Made by a program: the position numbers and the translations under genes
Notes under the pieces: model-generated
What the model was told of the DNA's origin: nothing
Database searches by the model: none
The model's input: only the letters and a program-made list of their open reading frames with translations
Assembly: GCA_013398615.1 (NCBI GenBank)
Contig: VZSR01000514.1
Location: 2,661,790 to 2,725,789, forward strand
Direction: 5' to 3'
From: Brachypodius melanocephalos
Lineage: Eukaryota > Chordata > Aves > Passeriformes > Pycnonotidae
Length of the DNA stretch: 64,000 nt
In this document: positions 1 to 13,570 of the stretch, piece by piece
Position numbering within the stretch: position 1 is the stretch's first letter
Layout: every line of letters starts with the position of its first letter

Positions 1-384
1 TCAGACACCTTAGTAGCTTCCTACTAGTTGATTCTCAATAAGATCAGTAGAAAATAAACCCATTCTACACAAAGCCACCAGACAATTTCTAGCCCACCCA
101 GGGCATTGATATCAGAGGTAGGAGCAGCATCCCAATGTCTGCAGTACTGGTTAGAAATGCTACCACAGGGCAATCATCTGGTTAAACAATTACGTCATGA
201 CACATGTCTCTAAATGTCTGATCTTGGCCCATTCTATTCCTTATTCTGACTTCAACATAGAGACCAGGGCCAGCAGCAGAATTTAATTCTGGGCCTCTGG
301 TCAGCATTTAATCCCTTACAAAAATGGCCATTCACTTCTGCAATTTCTGGGGTAGGATACAAAAATTAAAAATCTCCTCCTTAC
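1..384 (-). other. COL17A1: Intron of COL17A1 after its first coding exon
   Basis: The sequence lies downstream of the GTAAGG donor of the first coding exon. I see no further exon, repeat or RNA gene here; the next coding exon is outside the window. Confidence 0.7.
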
Positions 385-450
385 GTCTTTCAGTAACTTC
401 TGATCCATCTTGCCTCGTTTTCTTTGTTACAGAATCCATATCATTGCCAC
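385..450 (-). CDS. COL17A1: COL17A1 first coding exon (partial gene)
   Basis: Read on the minus strand, this exon follows a TTGCAG acceptor, has a short leader, and begins translation at 437-439. It encodes MDSVTKKTRQDGSEVTER and ends one base into the next codon at a GTAAGG donor (379-384). That peptide closely matches the start of human type XVII collagen (MDVTKKNKRDGTEVTER from memory). The protein is a transmembrane collagen of epithelial hemidesmosomes, and this N-terminus is in its cytoplasmic part. The coding part is 385-439. All later exons lie left of the window. The acceptor before the leader shows that at least one untranslated exon lies to the right. The start codon has G at -3 and G at +4. 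Identification rests on 18 residues plus synteny with SFR1 and CFAP43. Confidence 0.87.
427..444 (-). promoter_or_regulatory. Five-codon upstream ORF overlapping the COL17A1 start
   Basis: On the minus strand an ATG at 442-444 lies five bases upstream of the COL17A1 start, in another frame. It reads M-I-W-I-L and stops at TAA (427-429), inside the collagen coding sequence. Its context (G at -3, A at +4) is adequate and weaker than that of the main start. The sequence is certain; a regulatory effect is inference. Confidence 0.5.
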
Positions 451-3400
451 CTGCAAGGAGAACAGAGGGACCTCACTCACAGCTCAGTGAAGAGTAAGAA
501 ATGACAACAGCTTCCCACAAGTCCCACCACTTTGCTCGCTCTGGATGGGGACCAGACTGCCTGGAAGATGTCTGTGCCAGGGAGTTTACAGAGCCCTTCC
601 AGAGCCATATGATTACTACTGATGGACTGCCACTACAACACTGGCTGCTGCACAAGGCAGCAGAGCTGAAACACCAGGAGGGGCTGTAAAGCCAACAGGT
701 GAGATAGAGACAGTTGAAGCAAATCCACTCAGTGATGGAGTTTACACCTGGATTTATATCCAGACTACACTACATTATGATCCCCAGCTCTGCCCCTATA
801 AAGGTTTGATGAAAATCAGTGGATCCAAACACTACTCCCAAACATCTGTTTTGGGAAGGACTCAACAATACAGGATTAACTGTGCAGGCAAAGTTACTCC
901 TAAAGGAGTAAGCTACCTGCACCTTGCCAGTACTGCCAGAAAAACCCCAGCAGATACACTGCTGCTCTGCTAACAGTAATAGTGCATTTTTAGAGTACAC
1001 TGATGCTAAAGCCACAACACTGACTTTAGCAAAGCAGAAAAAACCCTGGAGGTACCTTTGAACTAGCTATTTTTGGCAGCCAAGAACCTAGGGCAGGAAG
1101 CGCTTTATCTTGCTTTAGAGGTAGAGCAGCAACAGTTTGGAGACCCTGTCTGTGGCTTTGGAATCTGATCTACTTTAATGCCAGCTCAGGTTAGTCTACA
1201 CAGTGATGGAACTGATGCTGTGAATGCTGTGTACACTCTTTTTCATTACTTTGATCCCTCTCTAGTCAAAATTATAATCTCTAACAGAGGTATGACTGTC
1301 TGCCAAGGCAGGAATACCACAAAAATACGATTGTGGAAAAGAGACATCATCTAGAAGAGAAAACACTTCTGTCATAAGGAACCACACAATTGCTCACCCC
1401 TAGTCTTGCTAAGATAACATTTCATCTTGTGCAGCCACAGACAATGAGAAGGAAGAGATTTTAATTTACACACAAGCTCACCATAGGCCAAAACTCTTCA
1501 CTGGATTTGAAGTCTCCTCCTTAAAACAGAAGGCCCAGCTGTACCAAGCCCAACATGTTAAGATGCTGAGTCTAAAAAAAGCATTGGGCACAATTCCTCC
1601 CAAGTTTTAAAGCTCAGCTTGATGCAGAACCCAAGATCATGTCCCCTCCTTCTGTTAAATTTGAGTTTGATCCTCATGATTCCTTTTCTGCAGCTCCCTT
1701 GATGTTAAACTTGACATAAATACTGACACAAGGCAAGATGCAGCAGAGAATCTGCAGGAATATCCAACATTCAGATTCAATTCTGCCTTTAACCAGCTCC
1801 CACTATTCCCAGAGCTGGACAGGAACAATTTGAGTGGAGAAGGCACAGTGCCAGCTGAGCCATTTTAGCCTCCCATGATAGACTCACCCACACTTTGCAG
1901 TGAACACCACAGTGCCCACAGCCCTCACTCTGCACTGACCCTGACCCTGTACAAACAGCACTGTAAGCGGAGCTCCTGAGGCCACATCCAAGTCCTTACA
2001 CAACCTGGTGGCAGCAGGATGCTGCTCAACCCTTACAATGCTTGCCAACATTAGGGATTTCCAAGGGATTTTCCAGGGTGTTAATTCCAACATGTATGCA
2101 AGACTCAAGTTACATGCATTAGGAGAGTTCCTCCTCCAGCAGGGTAACAGCCCCCTGCAACAGAAGGGTTTCTGGCCATTCACTCCAAGGAAAGGCATTA
2201 TCTCTGCAACTCTTCCTTACTGCATCAACAGCGGAAGCGTCTTTCAAGCTCTCTCCCTGAAAACAGATGCTGGAAGCTGTAAATGTCAACACTGTTGGCT
2301 TCGTCAGTGTTTTTGGCAAGGAGCACAGTTTTGTATTTGGAAACTGCTTTCCTACTGCTTTGTAGCCCCAGAACTCCACTTGCTCTCTGCTATTCGGAGG
2401 TGGTGCTAATTATGGATGCTGGAAGAGGCCAGCACCACCATGGAGTGAATGCATCTTCTACATCTTGGCCTTCCCTTGAGAAAGGGAAGTATCTTGTCAT
2501 GATATCACTTAGGAAAAAAAAATAACAGGTTAAAGTCCATCTTTGAAGCCACACATGCCACAGCCCAGGCCCAGCACAGTGCCTTTGTATGTGTGCTTAG
2601 CACATGGATGCCAGCAGACTGACTGTGCTGCATTGCCATTACCTGCCAGACCTGACTCATCTCCCCAGCTGTCTCTGGAGTCATAAAGGCGTAGCTGTGG
2701 GCTATGTCTGTGGCGTGGTGAAAGTGCCGTTGAATCAGAGAAGTCATCTGCAGTCATCTCAGAGCAACAAGCAGCATCTTGTGAAGCGGAGTCACTCAAA
2801 CAGTGCAGGAGGGTAAAACAGCAACACCATGGCCCTTTTACATAAGCTCAGGGGCTGTAGTGTGCTTGTGGCACCCACAGAAACTGAGAACTTGCAGCCA
2901 TTATTGGCACTAGGAACCAGGAGAGGTGTGGCACTGCCATACTTGTGCAGGCTGCTTCTTCTCTGTACAGCATTGAAAGCAGGATAGTGATAACTGCCCA
3001 GCACTGCAAGATGTGCTCAGATCTGTGCTTTCCACAAAAGCCTGACAATGCAGGGTACCTCTTACACCCCTCTTCCACTTCACTGCAGTGCAGCACACTG
3101 GCAAGGACAGTAAGCCATTCTGAGATGGGACATTCAATCCCCTCTTATCATTTTATAATCTAGGTAGAGCCACAAGGGTATCCTTTGGTAGAAAAATAAA
3201 AGCAAGCACATTTCAGATACTTTTATCCCTCTACAATGTTCTCCCAGTTTTCATCTCACAATGCTGTTGCATTCACAGCACATCCTTTCAGCTCTCTCCT
3301 CTCTCCAGAGGTTCCTGCTGTGAGACACTCCCTTAGGAGAAAGAGGCACCTGCAGGTGCTGAGATTAATAATATTTAATGTCAGCAGAACCTTTTGATCA

Positions 3401-6400
3401 TGAGTACTCTGATACTCAGCAGATGCCTCCAAATGATACCACCGACTATGCCTCCCATCATATCACATATCTTTTAGGGTGCCCCTTCCTCTCAACCAAG
3501 CCTTTCAGCTGCCACTGGCCTGGAACTGGTTAAAAAATGATCCCTTATCTCTTTTAATCCCACAGAATAGGAATTTGATCTTCTCATTCTGCTCTATAAG
3601 GTGTTACTTTCAAGTCATCAAAACCAACACAATCAGAATTGAATAAACCAAATCATACTTCCAAATCTGCTCATTTTGTGGGCTGAAATGATGCAAATGC
3701 CAGGGAAGCAGGTTAGACACCCAGCCAAAGCTTGGACATGCTGTAGGAACCAAATTCTGCCCTGCCCACAGCCTGTCCCAGCTTCTTTGACACCAATAAG
3801 TGCTCACATTTCAGAGCACAATCAACAGCACTGCCCAGACTTCACTCTGCTTTGCTAGACACCTTCCTTTCAAAAATATGTCCTCACCATCTCTACTTAA
3901 CTGTGCTACTCAGAAACAAATAGGTCATTCTGACCTGCACAAAATTCTTGGCTCTGGCACAGAAAAGGAGATCAACAATATGGCATTAATGAAAAAAGTT
4001 TTTTGCAGAATGGGAAAGATCTGCTGTCACCATTTCACAAATGAAGCAACTAGTCACGGAAAAGTAACTTCCCTAAAGTCGCTCAAACCAGTCTAAAGAC
4101 AGGCAAGGGAAAATCTTTATGCCACTATGATCAAATTGCTGGACTTGCCAAAGAAAAAGGATTCAAACTGATTCTCAAATCTCACTGCTCTGACTTACTG
4201 TGACCAAAACTTCTCATAATCTTCTATGACAAAAATACAGCACAAAATACACGATCAATGAGTCACTGCTGATAACAAACTCACTTTGAGACTATGCAAA
4301 GTTTGTCCATGGCAATACAAACTTTCACCTAGAAGCAGTTCTAGGCATTCTCAGGACTAGAGATTTATTCCTTAATATTACACCCTGTACCCATCATCTG
4401 AAGCTCCAATTTACAATCACTACTACTCCAGCACATTCCAGATCTGCTTAGTTTTAAAAATAATCAACAGATGATCTGCATTTCACCATGCTGGTGTTCC
4501 TTATGGAACAGAGAAAATCAGCTAAACTTTATTTATTTTGCAGTAGTTTCACAAAACGCATTAAAAATGTACCCATAACTTGGCTTCACATTTCGTTTCT
4601 CCCAGCAGGTAAACTCCTTTCACTTCAAAAAAGTAGTATTCACTGACAAAGAGAAACCTCAAATTACCCAGCTCTTAAGCAATCCTGTTTTTATATTGTA
4701 TTCCCCACAGAAAAATGTAACACCTCCTTTATCCTGCCTGAGAAGGCAGCCTTGTTCTTAAAGGAATTTAGAAGACAGAAAATAAAGGATACCTTTTTCT
4801 GCCTTTTTTTTTTAGTAATGTAACTTACCTGGAGTTCTTTGGTCACTGAAGTGAAAATGTTTTTTTTCTCCTCAACTGCTTCCCTTCTACCAAAAATTTG
4901 TCACCTACACTTTATATCATGTCCTTCCGAAGGTGTGTGGAACATGAGTGATCATCCAAAAATGTTCGCCTCTTCTTAACTTATCCTGTTTTATTCTCGC
5001 TCTTCTTTTGCTTTTCTATTCCTGTGCTCTTATACAAGTCCCAACAAAGGCGTGTCGTGGTTTCCTGCCTCACCCTACCCTTCAAATTATCTGACACTCA
5101 CTGAAAAAAAAAGATCTGCCTCCAGGAATCAAACTTTATTGCAACTAAAAATGCTCCTTCCTATTCGCTCAGGTAAATTAACTACGGAGTTAATAGTTAA
5201 TTATTAGACAGACAAAGGTATAAAGGCTTATGTCAGGGAACATGAACATGTATAGCAGTACTTTCTGATACATGATCTGAGATCTGTTTGGGATTTCTTT
5301 TGCAGGAGATTACATACCACTTGCTTATGCCACTGCAAAGCTGCCTGCAAACTAAGCATATTCTGCTGCTTGCAAATACAACAGGCTGAACTACCAGCTA
5401 CTACAAACAGATTAAAAACCAACACAAATCAGTGAAGTGTTTTGCCAACCTCACAGATGTTTACCTCTATTCAGAAAACAGCAATCTTAATAAATAAAAA
5501 TACACCAAATTAAGTAAGAAACAAAATTTCTTGCATGTATACTACCTGCAAACTTCTCACTGCATAGGAACTGAAGCAGAAGGGTAGCCATGGTGGGTTA
5601 AAGCAAACCTCCATCCAGCTCAGGACCCTTCTTTCTTACCACAGCTCATTGAACCAGTGCTGGGAACACCAGATAAACAGGACAAGCACATGCAGATATT
5701 TTCCTGGTGTACAGAGTCAAAAGCAACAGCACTGCAGTCATTCTTTGACAGATGGTTTTCCATTAGTTTGTTCAATTAGTTTTGAATCTGTACATTTTAT
5801 ATGTACAGTGTCCTACAGCAAAGACTTTTATAGCTTAATCGTACCTTATGTAAAGATTTTTCCTCCTACTGAACATAACAGTGCCATTCAGTGCCCTGTG
5901 CTGCTTTGTAAGAATCAGAATTCACCTTGGCTTTTCTCACCCTATACAGATTTTGACAGATTTCCTACTTTCCTGAATAGGAAAGAACTTAACACTTCAT
6001 GTAGATTTTTGCCCACACCTTTTGAGGAGGTATAGCCTTGTACAATCAAGATGACACCCTATTCTTTTAAGTTCCACACTGGAAATTTCAAAAGGTGTGT
6101 AGGGACATGGCTGCTCTACAGCACTGCACTGAACTCCAAAGTCTATGCCCTGTGTTTTTTATGGGGGTCAGGACCCCTCCAGAACTAATCAATGCATCTC
6201 CTAAATTCCAGACCTTGTATTTATATTTATCTTTAGACAGAGCATTTATGGAGCATAATTTCTTCCCTGCATGCAGAAAGAATCTATTACTTTGCTTTTG
6301 GAACATTAATCAAAGAACACTTAATTGTCTAAACAAGCTGCATGTGGTAATTAAGTCATTAAGAGGTATAGAACTCAGCCTGAGACCTGGTCAAACTGCA

Positions 6401-8191
6401 CTTGGCTTTAAGCCTTGGCCAAAAGGATTAAAGTGGCTTTAGCTTTCTGAACTTCATGCTCCTTGAAAATGACACAAAACTGTCCCTCTTGTCATCAACT
6501 GCACCTAAAACCTGCACTTCATTCATCTTATGATAAGTCACTTGAATAGGTGCACTTATTCATCACAATCCAGTGTGTGCTTCAGACACACAAGTTGTTC
6601 AAGGAAAAACACCACTGAATGCACTGGGCTATTCTAGCTCTGTAAAATCTATCAGTATGAGGGAGACTTACTGGAACAGCACACAGACTTCACTGGAACA
6701 AGTGACAGGACCTGAAATTTACAGACAAAGTTCTTGGGATTGGAGAAATTTCCACCTTCCTCTACCTCTGTCTACCAGTTTTCTTTATGTATAAACAAAA
6801 TTAAGCCATCACAATATTGATAAAATGAGAAAATTACAGTATTTTAATCCCTGCAATGTTGTGACAAAGATCCTGGTTTAACATTTATTAAGAACAAAGT
6901 GCTCAAGGAGCATCTCTTCATAAGACATTTTGCCAACTTCTCACTGGAAAGTTAAAGAAGGTGGAGATAGGCTATAACATGAAGGTGATTTAAAAGCAAA
7001 CTGAAAAAAAAAATCACATCTTGAGAGCCTCCTGAGAACTGACTTCACATTTAACAGGGACATATAAGACAAGATGAAGTTGAGAGTGCTGCCTGCTGAA
7101 ACACATTGATTAGTTCACTCAGATCCCTGCTGGGCAAGTGTCAACATCAAGGACATAATTTAGAGAGGTCCTGAGCTGCTTCACCTTTTACTGAAGTCAG
7201 TGATTGCCTCAGATACTCAGTCACTGTAAGTCAGGTGTCTACTGGCAGAGTGCAAAGAATTGCAGCAGACCCAGCTTCAGGTCATCAGCTGCCACTCCTG
7301 CACTAACACTGGTGTGTGGTCTGGTGGTTACGACAGGGTAGGCACCTCTTGGAGAAACAATCACCATCATCGCATCTGCCATCTGTCCTGCTCAGTTTTG
7401 CTTGTAGAAGCCACAGAAATCTGCTGAGGTGGAGACATGCTCCTGTTGGTTGTACCCAGGAATGTTCTATCAGATGCAGAGTTTGCTGGTTTTCCTGCTC
7501 CCACAAGAAGAAGAAGCTGCAGAGACACTGAGCTTTCAGTCCATGTCTCAGTCTGGCAGTTAGAGACATCAAATCACAGTTGAAGACGGCACCATTTTCC
7601 TGGTGAAAGATGCTCCCAGAGTTTACAGCACCTGATGCTGGCACTGAAAAAGTTGAGAAGATGAGGCAGTACTCTGCACATTCACTGCTCCTGAACGTGT
7701 GCTGTGCTAAAGCACATCTGAATTACTTCTTACTCTGCAAGGGGAGTCCAAATATAAAGGTTCTCAAAGCTGAACCAGATTGTTTTGTTGTGACCATTTT
7801 CTAAAACTTTAAGGTGTGTTCATGGTTTAGAAGCAGACAAGTTATGATAACTTGTCACCTTCAGCTTCAAAGGAAGCTGTGGAATAACGAATAAGGTGCA
7901 CATTAGTCTGATAATTCTGTCTTGATTGGCACATAAATTACACAACTCGTGAATCAGTCAAGAAGCTGACTGGAATAGTGCAGGCCCACACAAGGATGAT
8001 TTGCACAACCAAGAAGAAGCCACACCTATTTCTGTATAGCAACTGTAGTTCCCTCCATGCATTGGTTTTACACAAGGCAGCCAGGCAGTCACTGAACCAA
8101 CCAGAGCCTCCTGAGTCACACCTTGACTCAATGTCCTGAGTCCATGGTTTGCACATCACTTGGGAAACTCACCATGAGTAACCTCAGGCAC

Positions 8192-8219
8192 GAATAAAAG
8201 CCTTATTGGGCTTTTATTC
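8192..8219. repeat. Perfect 11-bp inverted repeat with 6-base loop
   Basis: GAATAAAAGCC (8192-8202) is followed by TTATTG and then its exact reverse complement (8209-8219). A further copy of CCTTATTGG follows at once, at about 8219-8227, and another near 8233-8241. The hairpin therefore sits in a small locally duplicated segment. No known element was recognised. Confidence 0.6.
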
Positions 8220-9764
8220 CTTATTGGAATCACCTTATTGGGATCACCTTTTCTGGGGTGCAGGGAGATGAGTAACATCAGGATGCAAAAAAACTTTGCT
8301 AACTCTATCTCTCAGGTCCCTGGACACTTCAGTGATCAAGACTCTTGGCTGTTTGTACTCATTAATACAAAGATTGCACAGCTAAGGCCATTGCACAGCT
8401 AAGGACTGCCTTTCCTCTCTCCTTCTGGCTTTATATAGCACTCCGCATAGCTTCTCAATGCTTCTCAAAACAATAATTAACAATATTTATAATAAAGTTC
8501 ATATTATGGACTATTATAAAACACAATTCCTCAACAGTGTAAGACAAACTGAATTGTACTAGCTCAGAGAGGTGGGGCTGGACTGTTCTGCTGGGGCACA
8601 GCAACTGTGAGGAAGTGGCTGAAGACTTAGGCTTGCTGCTCTTATTATCACTATGTAGACAGGAGGAGTGGGTCTTTTCAGCAGCTGTAGACAGCTGTGT
8701 ACCTTTGCTCACAGACAAATCGGTACAGACACCAGGCCCCTGGTGCTGCAATGGTGCTCTGCAATACAACTCCCTAACAGTCACTAGCAAGCAGCCCGGT
8801 CCAAGGACTGGGCATGGACATGCGTATTGTCCTATGTGTCTGGGACTGCTCCTGATAATGTAAGTTTTGGTGACAGACAGAGATCCAAACAAAACACACC
8901 TGTGACCTCTTAAAGGCCCCCTTGTCCCACATGCTGCTTTTTATGCAAATCAATGCTTGGGCACATTTTATATCTCAGTACAGGTCAGGCTGCACAGTAG
9001 GAGTTGGCAGGCAGAGCCAGGAGTTATCACACGTCAGACTTACCTCTAATGGCATCAAGGCTGCGATGTAAACAGATCAGTGTGCAAAGGTGACCTGCTG
9101 TCACCTCTCTCTTCCCCCTCTCCACACCCTACCCCACTGTCCCCACAGAAATTAGGGAGCTACGCCAGCTGTCCAGCACACCACAGCATCTGCCATGGAA
9201 CAGGGCTGTGAAGCAGATGAGCCTGATCACTGCCACTCTGAGGGGTTTCACTGCGAGTTTAAGTGATTTGCATCCATAAGATTCTCCTCCTTTGCAGTGC
9301 TGGCACGATGAATAATTCCTTTCACTTTATCCTCTAGGTAAGAGTTGACTGCAACACATGCTGCATAGGGCAGCACAGCTATGAGCTGGACTAAGGCTCT
9401 TGTTTGATGCTGGTAGCTATTGCCAATGAACCACTGCCCAATCTGCTTGGTCAAAGGGAACCAGTCCTTGATTATTTTTACTTACCATACAATGCAAGTT
9501 GCATTCACAGAATCAAATAATTTCCTGTCCTCTGGCTTTTAAAGAACTCCTGCCTGTTTGAAAGTCCACCTATGAACCCTCAAAACAGTTTTAGCACCAG
9601 TGCCTTTTAGACAAAAGCTATGTGTGCTAACCTCACGTATCAAATGTTTCAGGCAGACAGCAAAGGGACACAACCAGTGCCAGATGACCTGGCTGTGGTG
9701 CTGCCAACACACAAAGTGGAGAAAAGTCAAAGCAAGATGTTTACAAAAAACCTGGCACCATGGG

Positions 9765-9900
9765 AAAAAAAACCCAAACAACACAAAACCAAACCCTACC
9801 CCCCAAAAAAAAGAAAAAAAAAAAAAAAAAACAAAACAAACCCACTCAAAAAAACCCCCAAAACAACCCCAAAAAACAATCCAAACAAAACACTTTAAAA
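9765..9900. repeat. A-rich low-complexity tract with interspersed C
   Basis: A 136-base tract made almost only of A and C on the plus strand, with one near-pure A run of about 18. It yields overlapping Lys/Pro/Asn-rich open frames that are compositional artefacts. It may be a degraded retroposon tail or a simple-repeat expansion; no attached body was identified. Confidence 0.8.
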
Positions 9901-12900
9901 AAGTCTTTCTGGCAGCTCCAAAGAAAATAAGGTATGATTTGTGAACAGCTCACCAGCATACCCATGGCTGAAATTTCAAGCAATTAATATTTCAAACAAA
10001 CAATTCTAACAGTTCTACCTGTGCCAGTCCAAAGCCTTCAAGTTTAAGAACCCTTACAAAAAGCAATACAGGGAGAACTGCAGTGCAAACTGCACTGCAA
10101 AAATACAGGACCAAAGCTGGAGACAAAAGCTGAACAAAAGCTCTGCTTATCTTAAAGATCTGCCTCAGAAAATTATGGGTGTTGGCAAATAAGCATGATT
10201 TCTGTCTGCAATCTTGACAGAAAATTCAAAGCACATATTGGCAAAAAAATCCTGATGAAAAATCTCTGGCAGGCTCAGCTGCAGTTTGTAGCAACTCACC
10301 TCCTATATAGAGAGATAGATTCTTGTTAGCATGAAGGCAAATGGAGGGGACGGTGCCTGAAGGGTCTTCGAGAGCAGCTTTCTTTTGCTTTCCCCTCTTC
10401 CAGCCCTACAAGTCCTTTTCCCTGCTAAGTTTCCAAGTGTCATTTATGGATCAAGGATTATTTCACAATCCAGGAATCTTTAGTAGTAGAAGTGCCACTG
10501 ATGCTGTGTCACTCAGGTGAGTTTGTGCACAGAACAAAACTATCTCCTGGAAGTACCTGGGCACTGAGAATAAAATTAAACACAGGATTGTGCATGAAGC
10601 TCACAGCTCATACCCAGTCCAAGGAACCTGGCCAAGCACTTGGGATCACTGCTGGGGAATAAGTGAAGAAAGCACTAGGCCTGTTGCTGCAGGGACAGTT
10701 GAACTGCAACCTTAGCCTGAAACCTATGACAAAGTAAATCAAAACACTCTGATTTTTTTGTGGAGAAGTAAGAGAAGGTCATCACAGTGGTGAATATAGT
10801 CACTTGGAACATACAAACATGTATGCTCACTGTACAGTGATTTAAACCTGTGATTTTCACACTGTACTCTCCAACCCTATGTTAATTAGTGGTTCCTGTG
10901 CTGAAGAGGCTTTGAGAAAATGCTTCCTTTAAAACAATTAGATTTTTGACGGAATTGTCAAGCTTAGGCATAAAGTTTCTGAGTGGGGAAAAAAAAGGGG
11001 GTTTGTACAAACATGTCAGAACAGATATCCTCTGTATATCCTGGGACGTTCTGGCTATCCCCCACTAAAAATAAGACTGAGGCCATTCTGCAAATTTCCC
11101 GAGTCAGACTTTGGATGGAAGGCTGCAGAGTTCTACAAGATTTCTGTTCAGAGATGGTCTCTATCAACATCATCCTTCTTCTTTGCTAGGAAGGTACTTC
11201 CTGTGATTAGGCTCTCAAGCATTTCAGGGTGGTGCTCACTTTTCACTGCCAATGTAAACAACAGAATGAAAAGCCCCTGCTGGGCTACTACGGTGTTCCC
11301 TCCAAGGGAACATGCTCTGCTCTAAGCCCTGTTTATTGCCACTGATCATTATGGATTCATCATGGATTGGAATTTATCACAGTACAGACTGGTGTTATAA
11401 TTAGGGATGGGCATTTCAGCTCACACCGGCTTTTTGTTCTCCTGTGTTCTTCACAACCATAAATCAATTTCCAATCTGAGTATTGCAAAACAGTTTTAAA
11501 ATCAAGAGACTGGTTTCCATTAGCATAAAGCTGGATTTGCCTTGTTTCTGTTGCATTTGTTTAGATCTGCATTAATAACACACAATAAAACAGCAATCTG
11601 GACCTTATTTTGGTTCCGAAGGTGACATAGCACTTGCTATAACTGCTTGTGGCAAGAAGGTGTGAGAAACTGCTTTTATTCCTGTTCCTACTGCTATTTA
11701 TTTGCTGAACTGGTCCTCAGAAAGGCTTGAATCCTTCCTGGCTGCTATCATGCTGCACCTGCTTTTCCTGGGGCACACAGGCTCAACTTGCCATGTGCAG
11801 GCTTGCAAAGCCCCAATTTAAATGGCACTCCTTTATTAGAGGATACATTCCAGAGGCATAAAATATTATTATCCGATACACATGACTAGAAGACTGCTGA
11901 TCTCCTGCAGGACTGCGAGCACAAGATGGGACACGAGACTCGGCAAAATCACTCTCCAAAACACACCTCACGTGGCAGCTGGAAGCTTCAGACATGTTGT
12001 CAGTACTGAGCTTGGAGACCCTCCTCTCTCACATTGCAAAAATTACTGAAGTAAAGAATGCTTCAGTCTCACCGAGACAGTAGCTCTCACTTCTTCTGTT
12101 GTGTTTTCTGTGGAAACATTCTACAACATTACCAAAATTATGTTTCCAACACTTTTCTACCTCTTCCAGTCCTCAAGAATTCCTCAGTATCCTCCTCAAG
12201 ATAGAGATATTAACAGTCCTCTTTCTCCTTCTTTCACAAATTTTCTTTACCTTCTCTTTTTAGCAAGTAGTTACGGGTAATTCCCAGGTTTTGTGGTCAC
12301 AGGAAGGAAGCTGCTATTTCAATTCACATTGTTTTGAAAGAGAGTTGTGTGAATTTTTCAAATTTAGTATTTCAACAGTGCCTGTATTTCCACGGGGAAG
12401 TTTATAGGTGTCTTCAATTTTAGGGTCAATTTGTTGTTTACAAAAAGACTCCTTTATATGATGCTTGCAGAAAGCATAGGGGTCTTTCTTTTTTCAGCTG
12501 GTCATTAAGAAGTTTGGAGAGAGTAAAGTGCCTACAGTGTGATGCCTGCTCCCTGATGGTTATTCTAGAGATAATACAGATCTTTGATCTGTTCATGAGG
12601 AAGATGTCACAGATTGAAATTTGAATCCTTTTTTTTTTCTACATTGGGATTTATTTTTACAATCTGACCCAAAAGGTACAAGGTCTATATTTCTCAAATT
12701 CTGCTGTTAAATATGGATTTTTTAAAAAATAGTAATTATTTATCTCTTTCACAGTGTCTTTCACCTGTATCTTGTTGTGTTAAAATAATAGCATTTGTGG
12801 ACTTCCTTCCATTTTGACATGCAGCTCTTCAACAATCTTGATCAAGTTTCTAATCTACATCCATCAGCCTGGCACAGAATTCCTGACCATACAAATGTTC

Positions 12901-13570
12901 CTGCAGAAACAGAACAGACCAGATCCACAGAGAACAGTCACAACACAGATTCAATACTTCTCTTCAGAAACCATTTGGAAGAAAACAGATACAAGAGTCA
13001 AAATAAGCCAGACCTCACACTTTCTTTTTTGCCTTGACTCTGAGTCAGTTAAGAGCAGACATTTGTAAAAGCTGGAAACTGTGGCTGGAGTCACAATGCA
13101 GTTAGAGACAGACCATTTATCAATAGTTAGAATAAGAATAAATATTTGAGCAATATTACAGGAGAAAAAGTCATGGCTTACAGCTCATTAACAAGTGTTT
13201 TTCAGTCTTATTTTTTAATGATCTCTCACTTCTTTAATCTAGGACATCTTTTAGTTTGCAGCTTTCTTCTCACGCAGGTTTAAAGCAGTTTTCAGCACCA
13301 TTCATAGTTATTTTGTTTATGCTCCCATTCTCTCAGAATGGGAAACTCTCCAAGTTTCTCACTTTTCATTAGAGATCATGCTTCTGCAAGCAAATCTCTA
13401 GCCAGACACACCTTTGCCATACAAACCACAAGTGATATACTAATTCCAACCCAAACTTGTGTGTTCAAGAATAAACAAAGAGAAAATTTGTGACCCAGAA
13501 GAGAACAGATGAGTGCGAGCCCTTTCATATTATTTATTTCTGCCTTGTTAGAACAGAGGTAGATTCCTAC

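Larger units (their letters stand above)
451..13570. other. COL17A1 5' intron and upstream region, no coding gene recognised
   Basis: About 13 kb of AT-rich single-copy-looking DNA. The untranslated first exon and promoter of COL17A1 probably lie in this stretch or the next, but neither can be located from sequence alone. Open frames of 60-133 codons occur on both strands without homology or consistent splice signals and look like chance. Visible structure is limited to an 11-bp hairpin at 8192-8219, a 17-bp tandem duplication near 8374, a 9-bp hairpin at 10079-10099 and an A-rich tract at 9765-9900. Confidence 0.6.

Noticed and set aside
2008..2409. 133-codon open frame, plus strand
   Set aside because: No recognisable family, overlapping frames of equal quality on the other strand, no splice context; fits chance.
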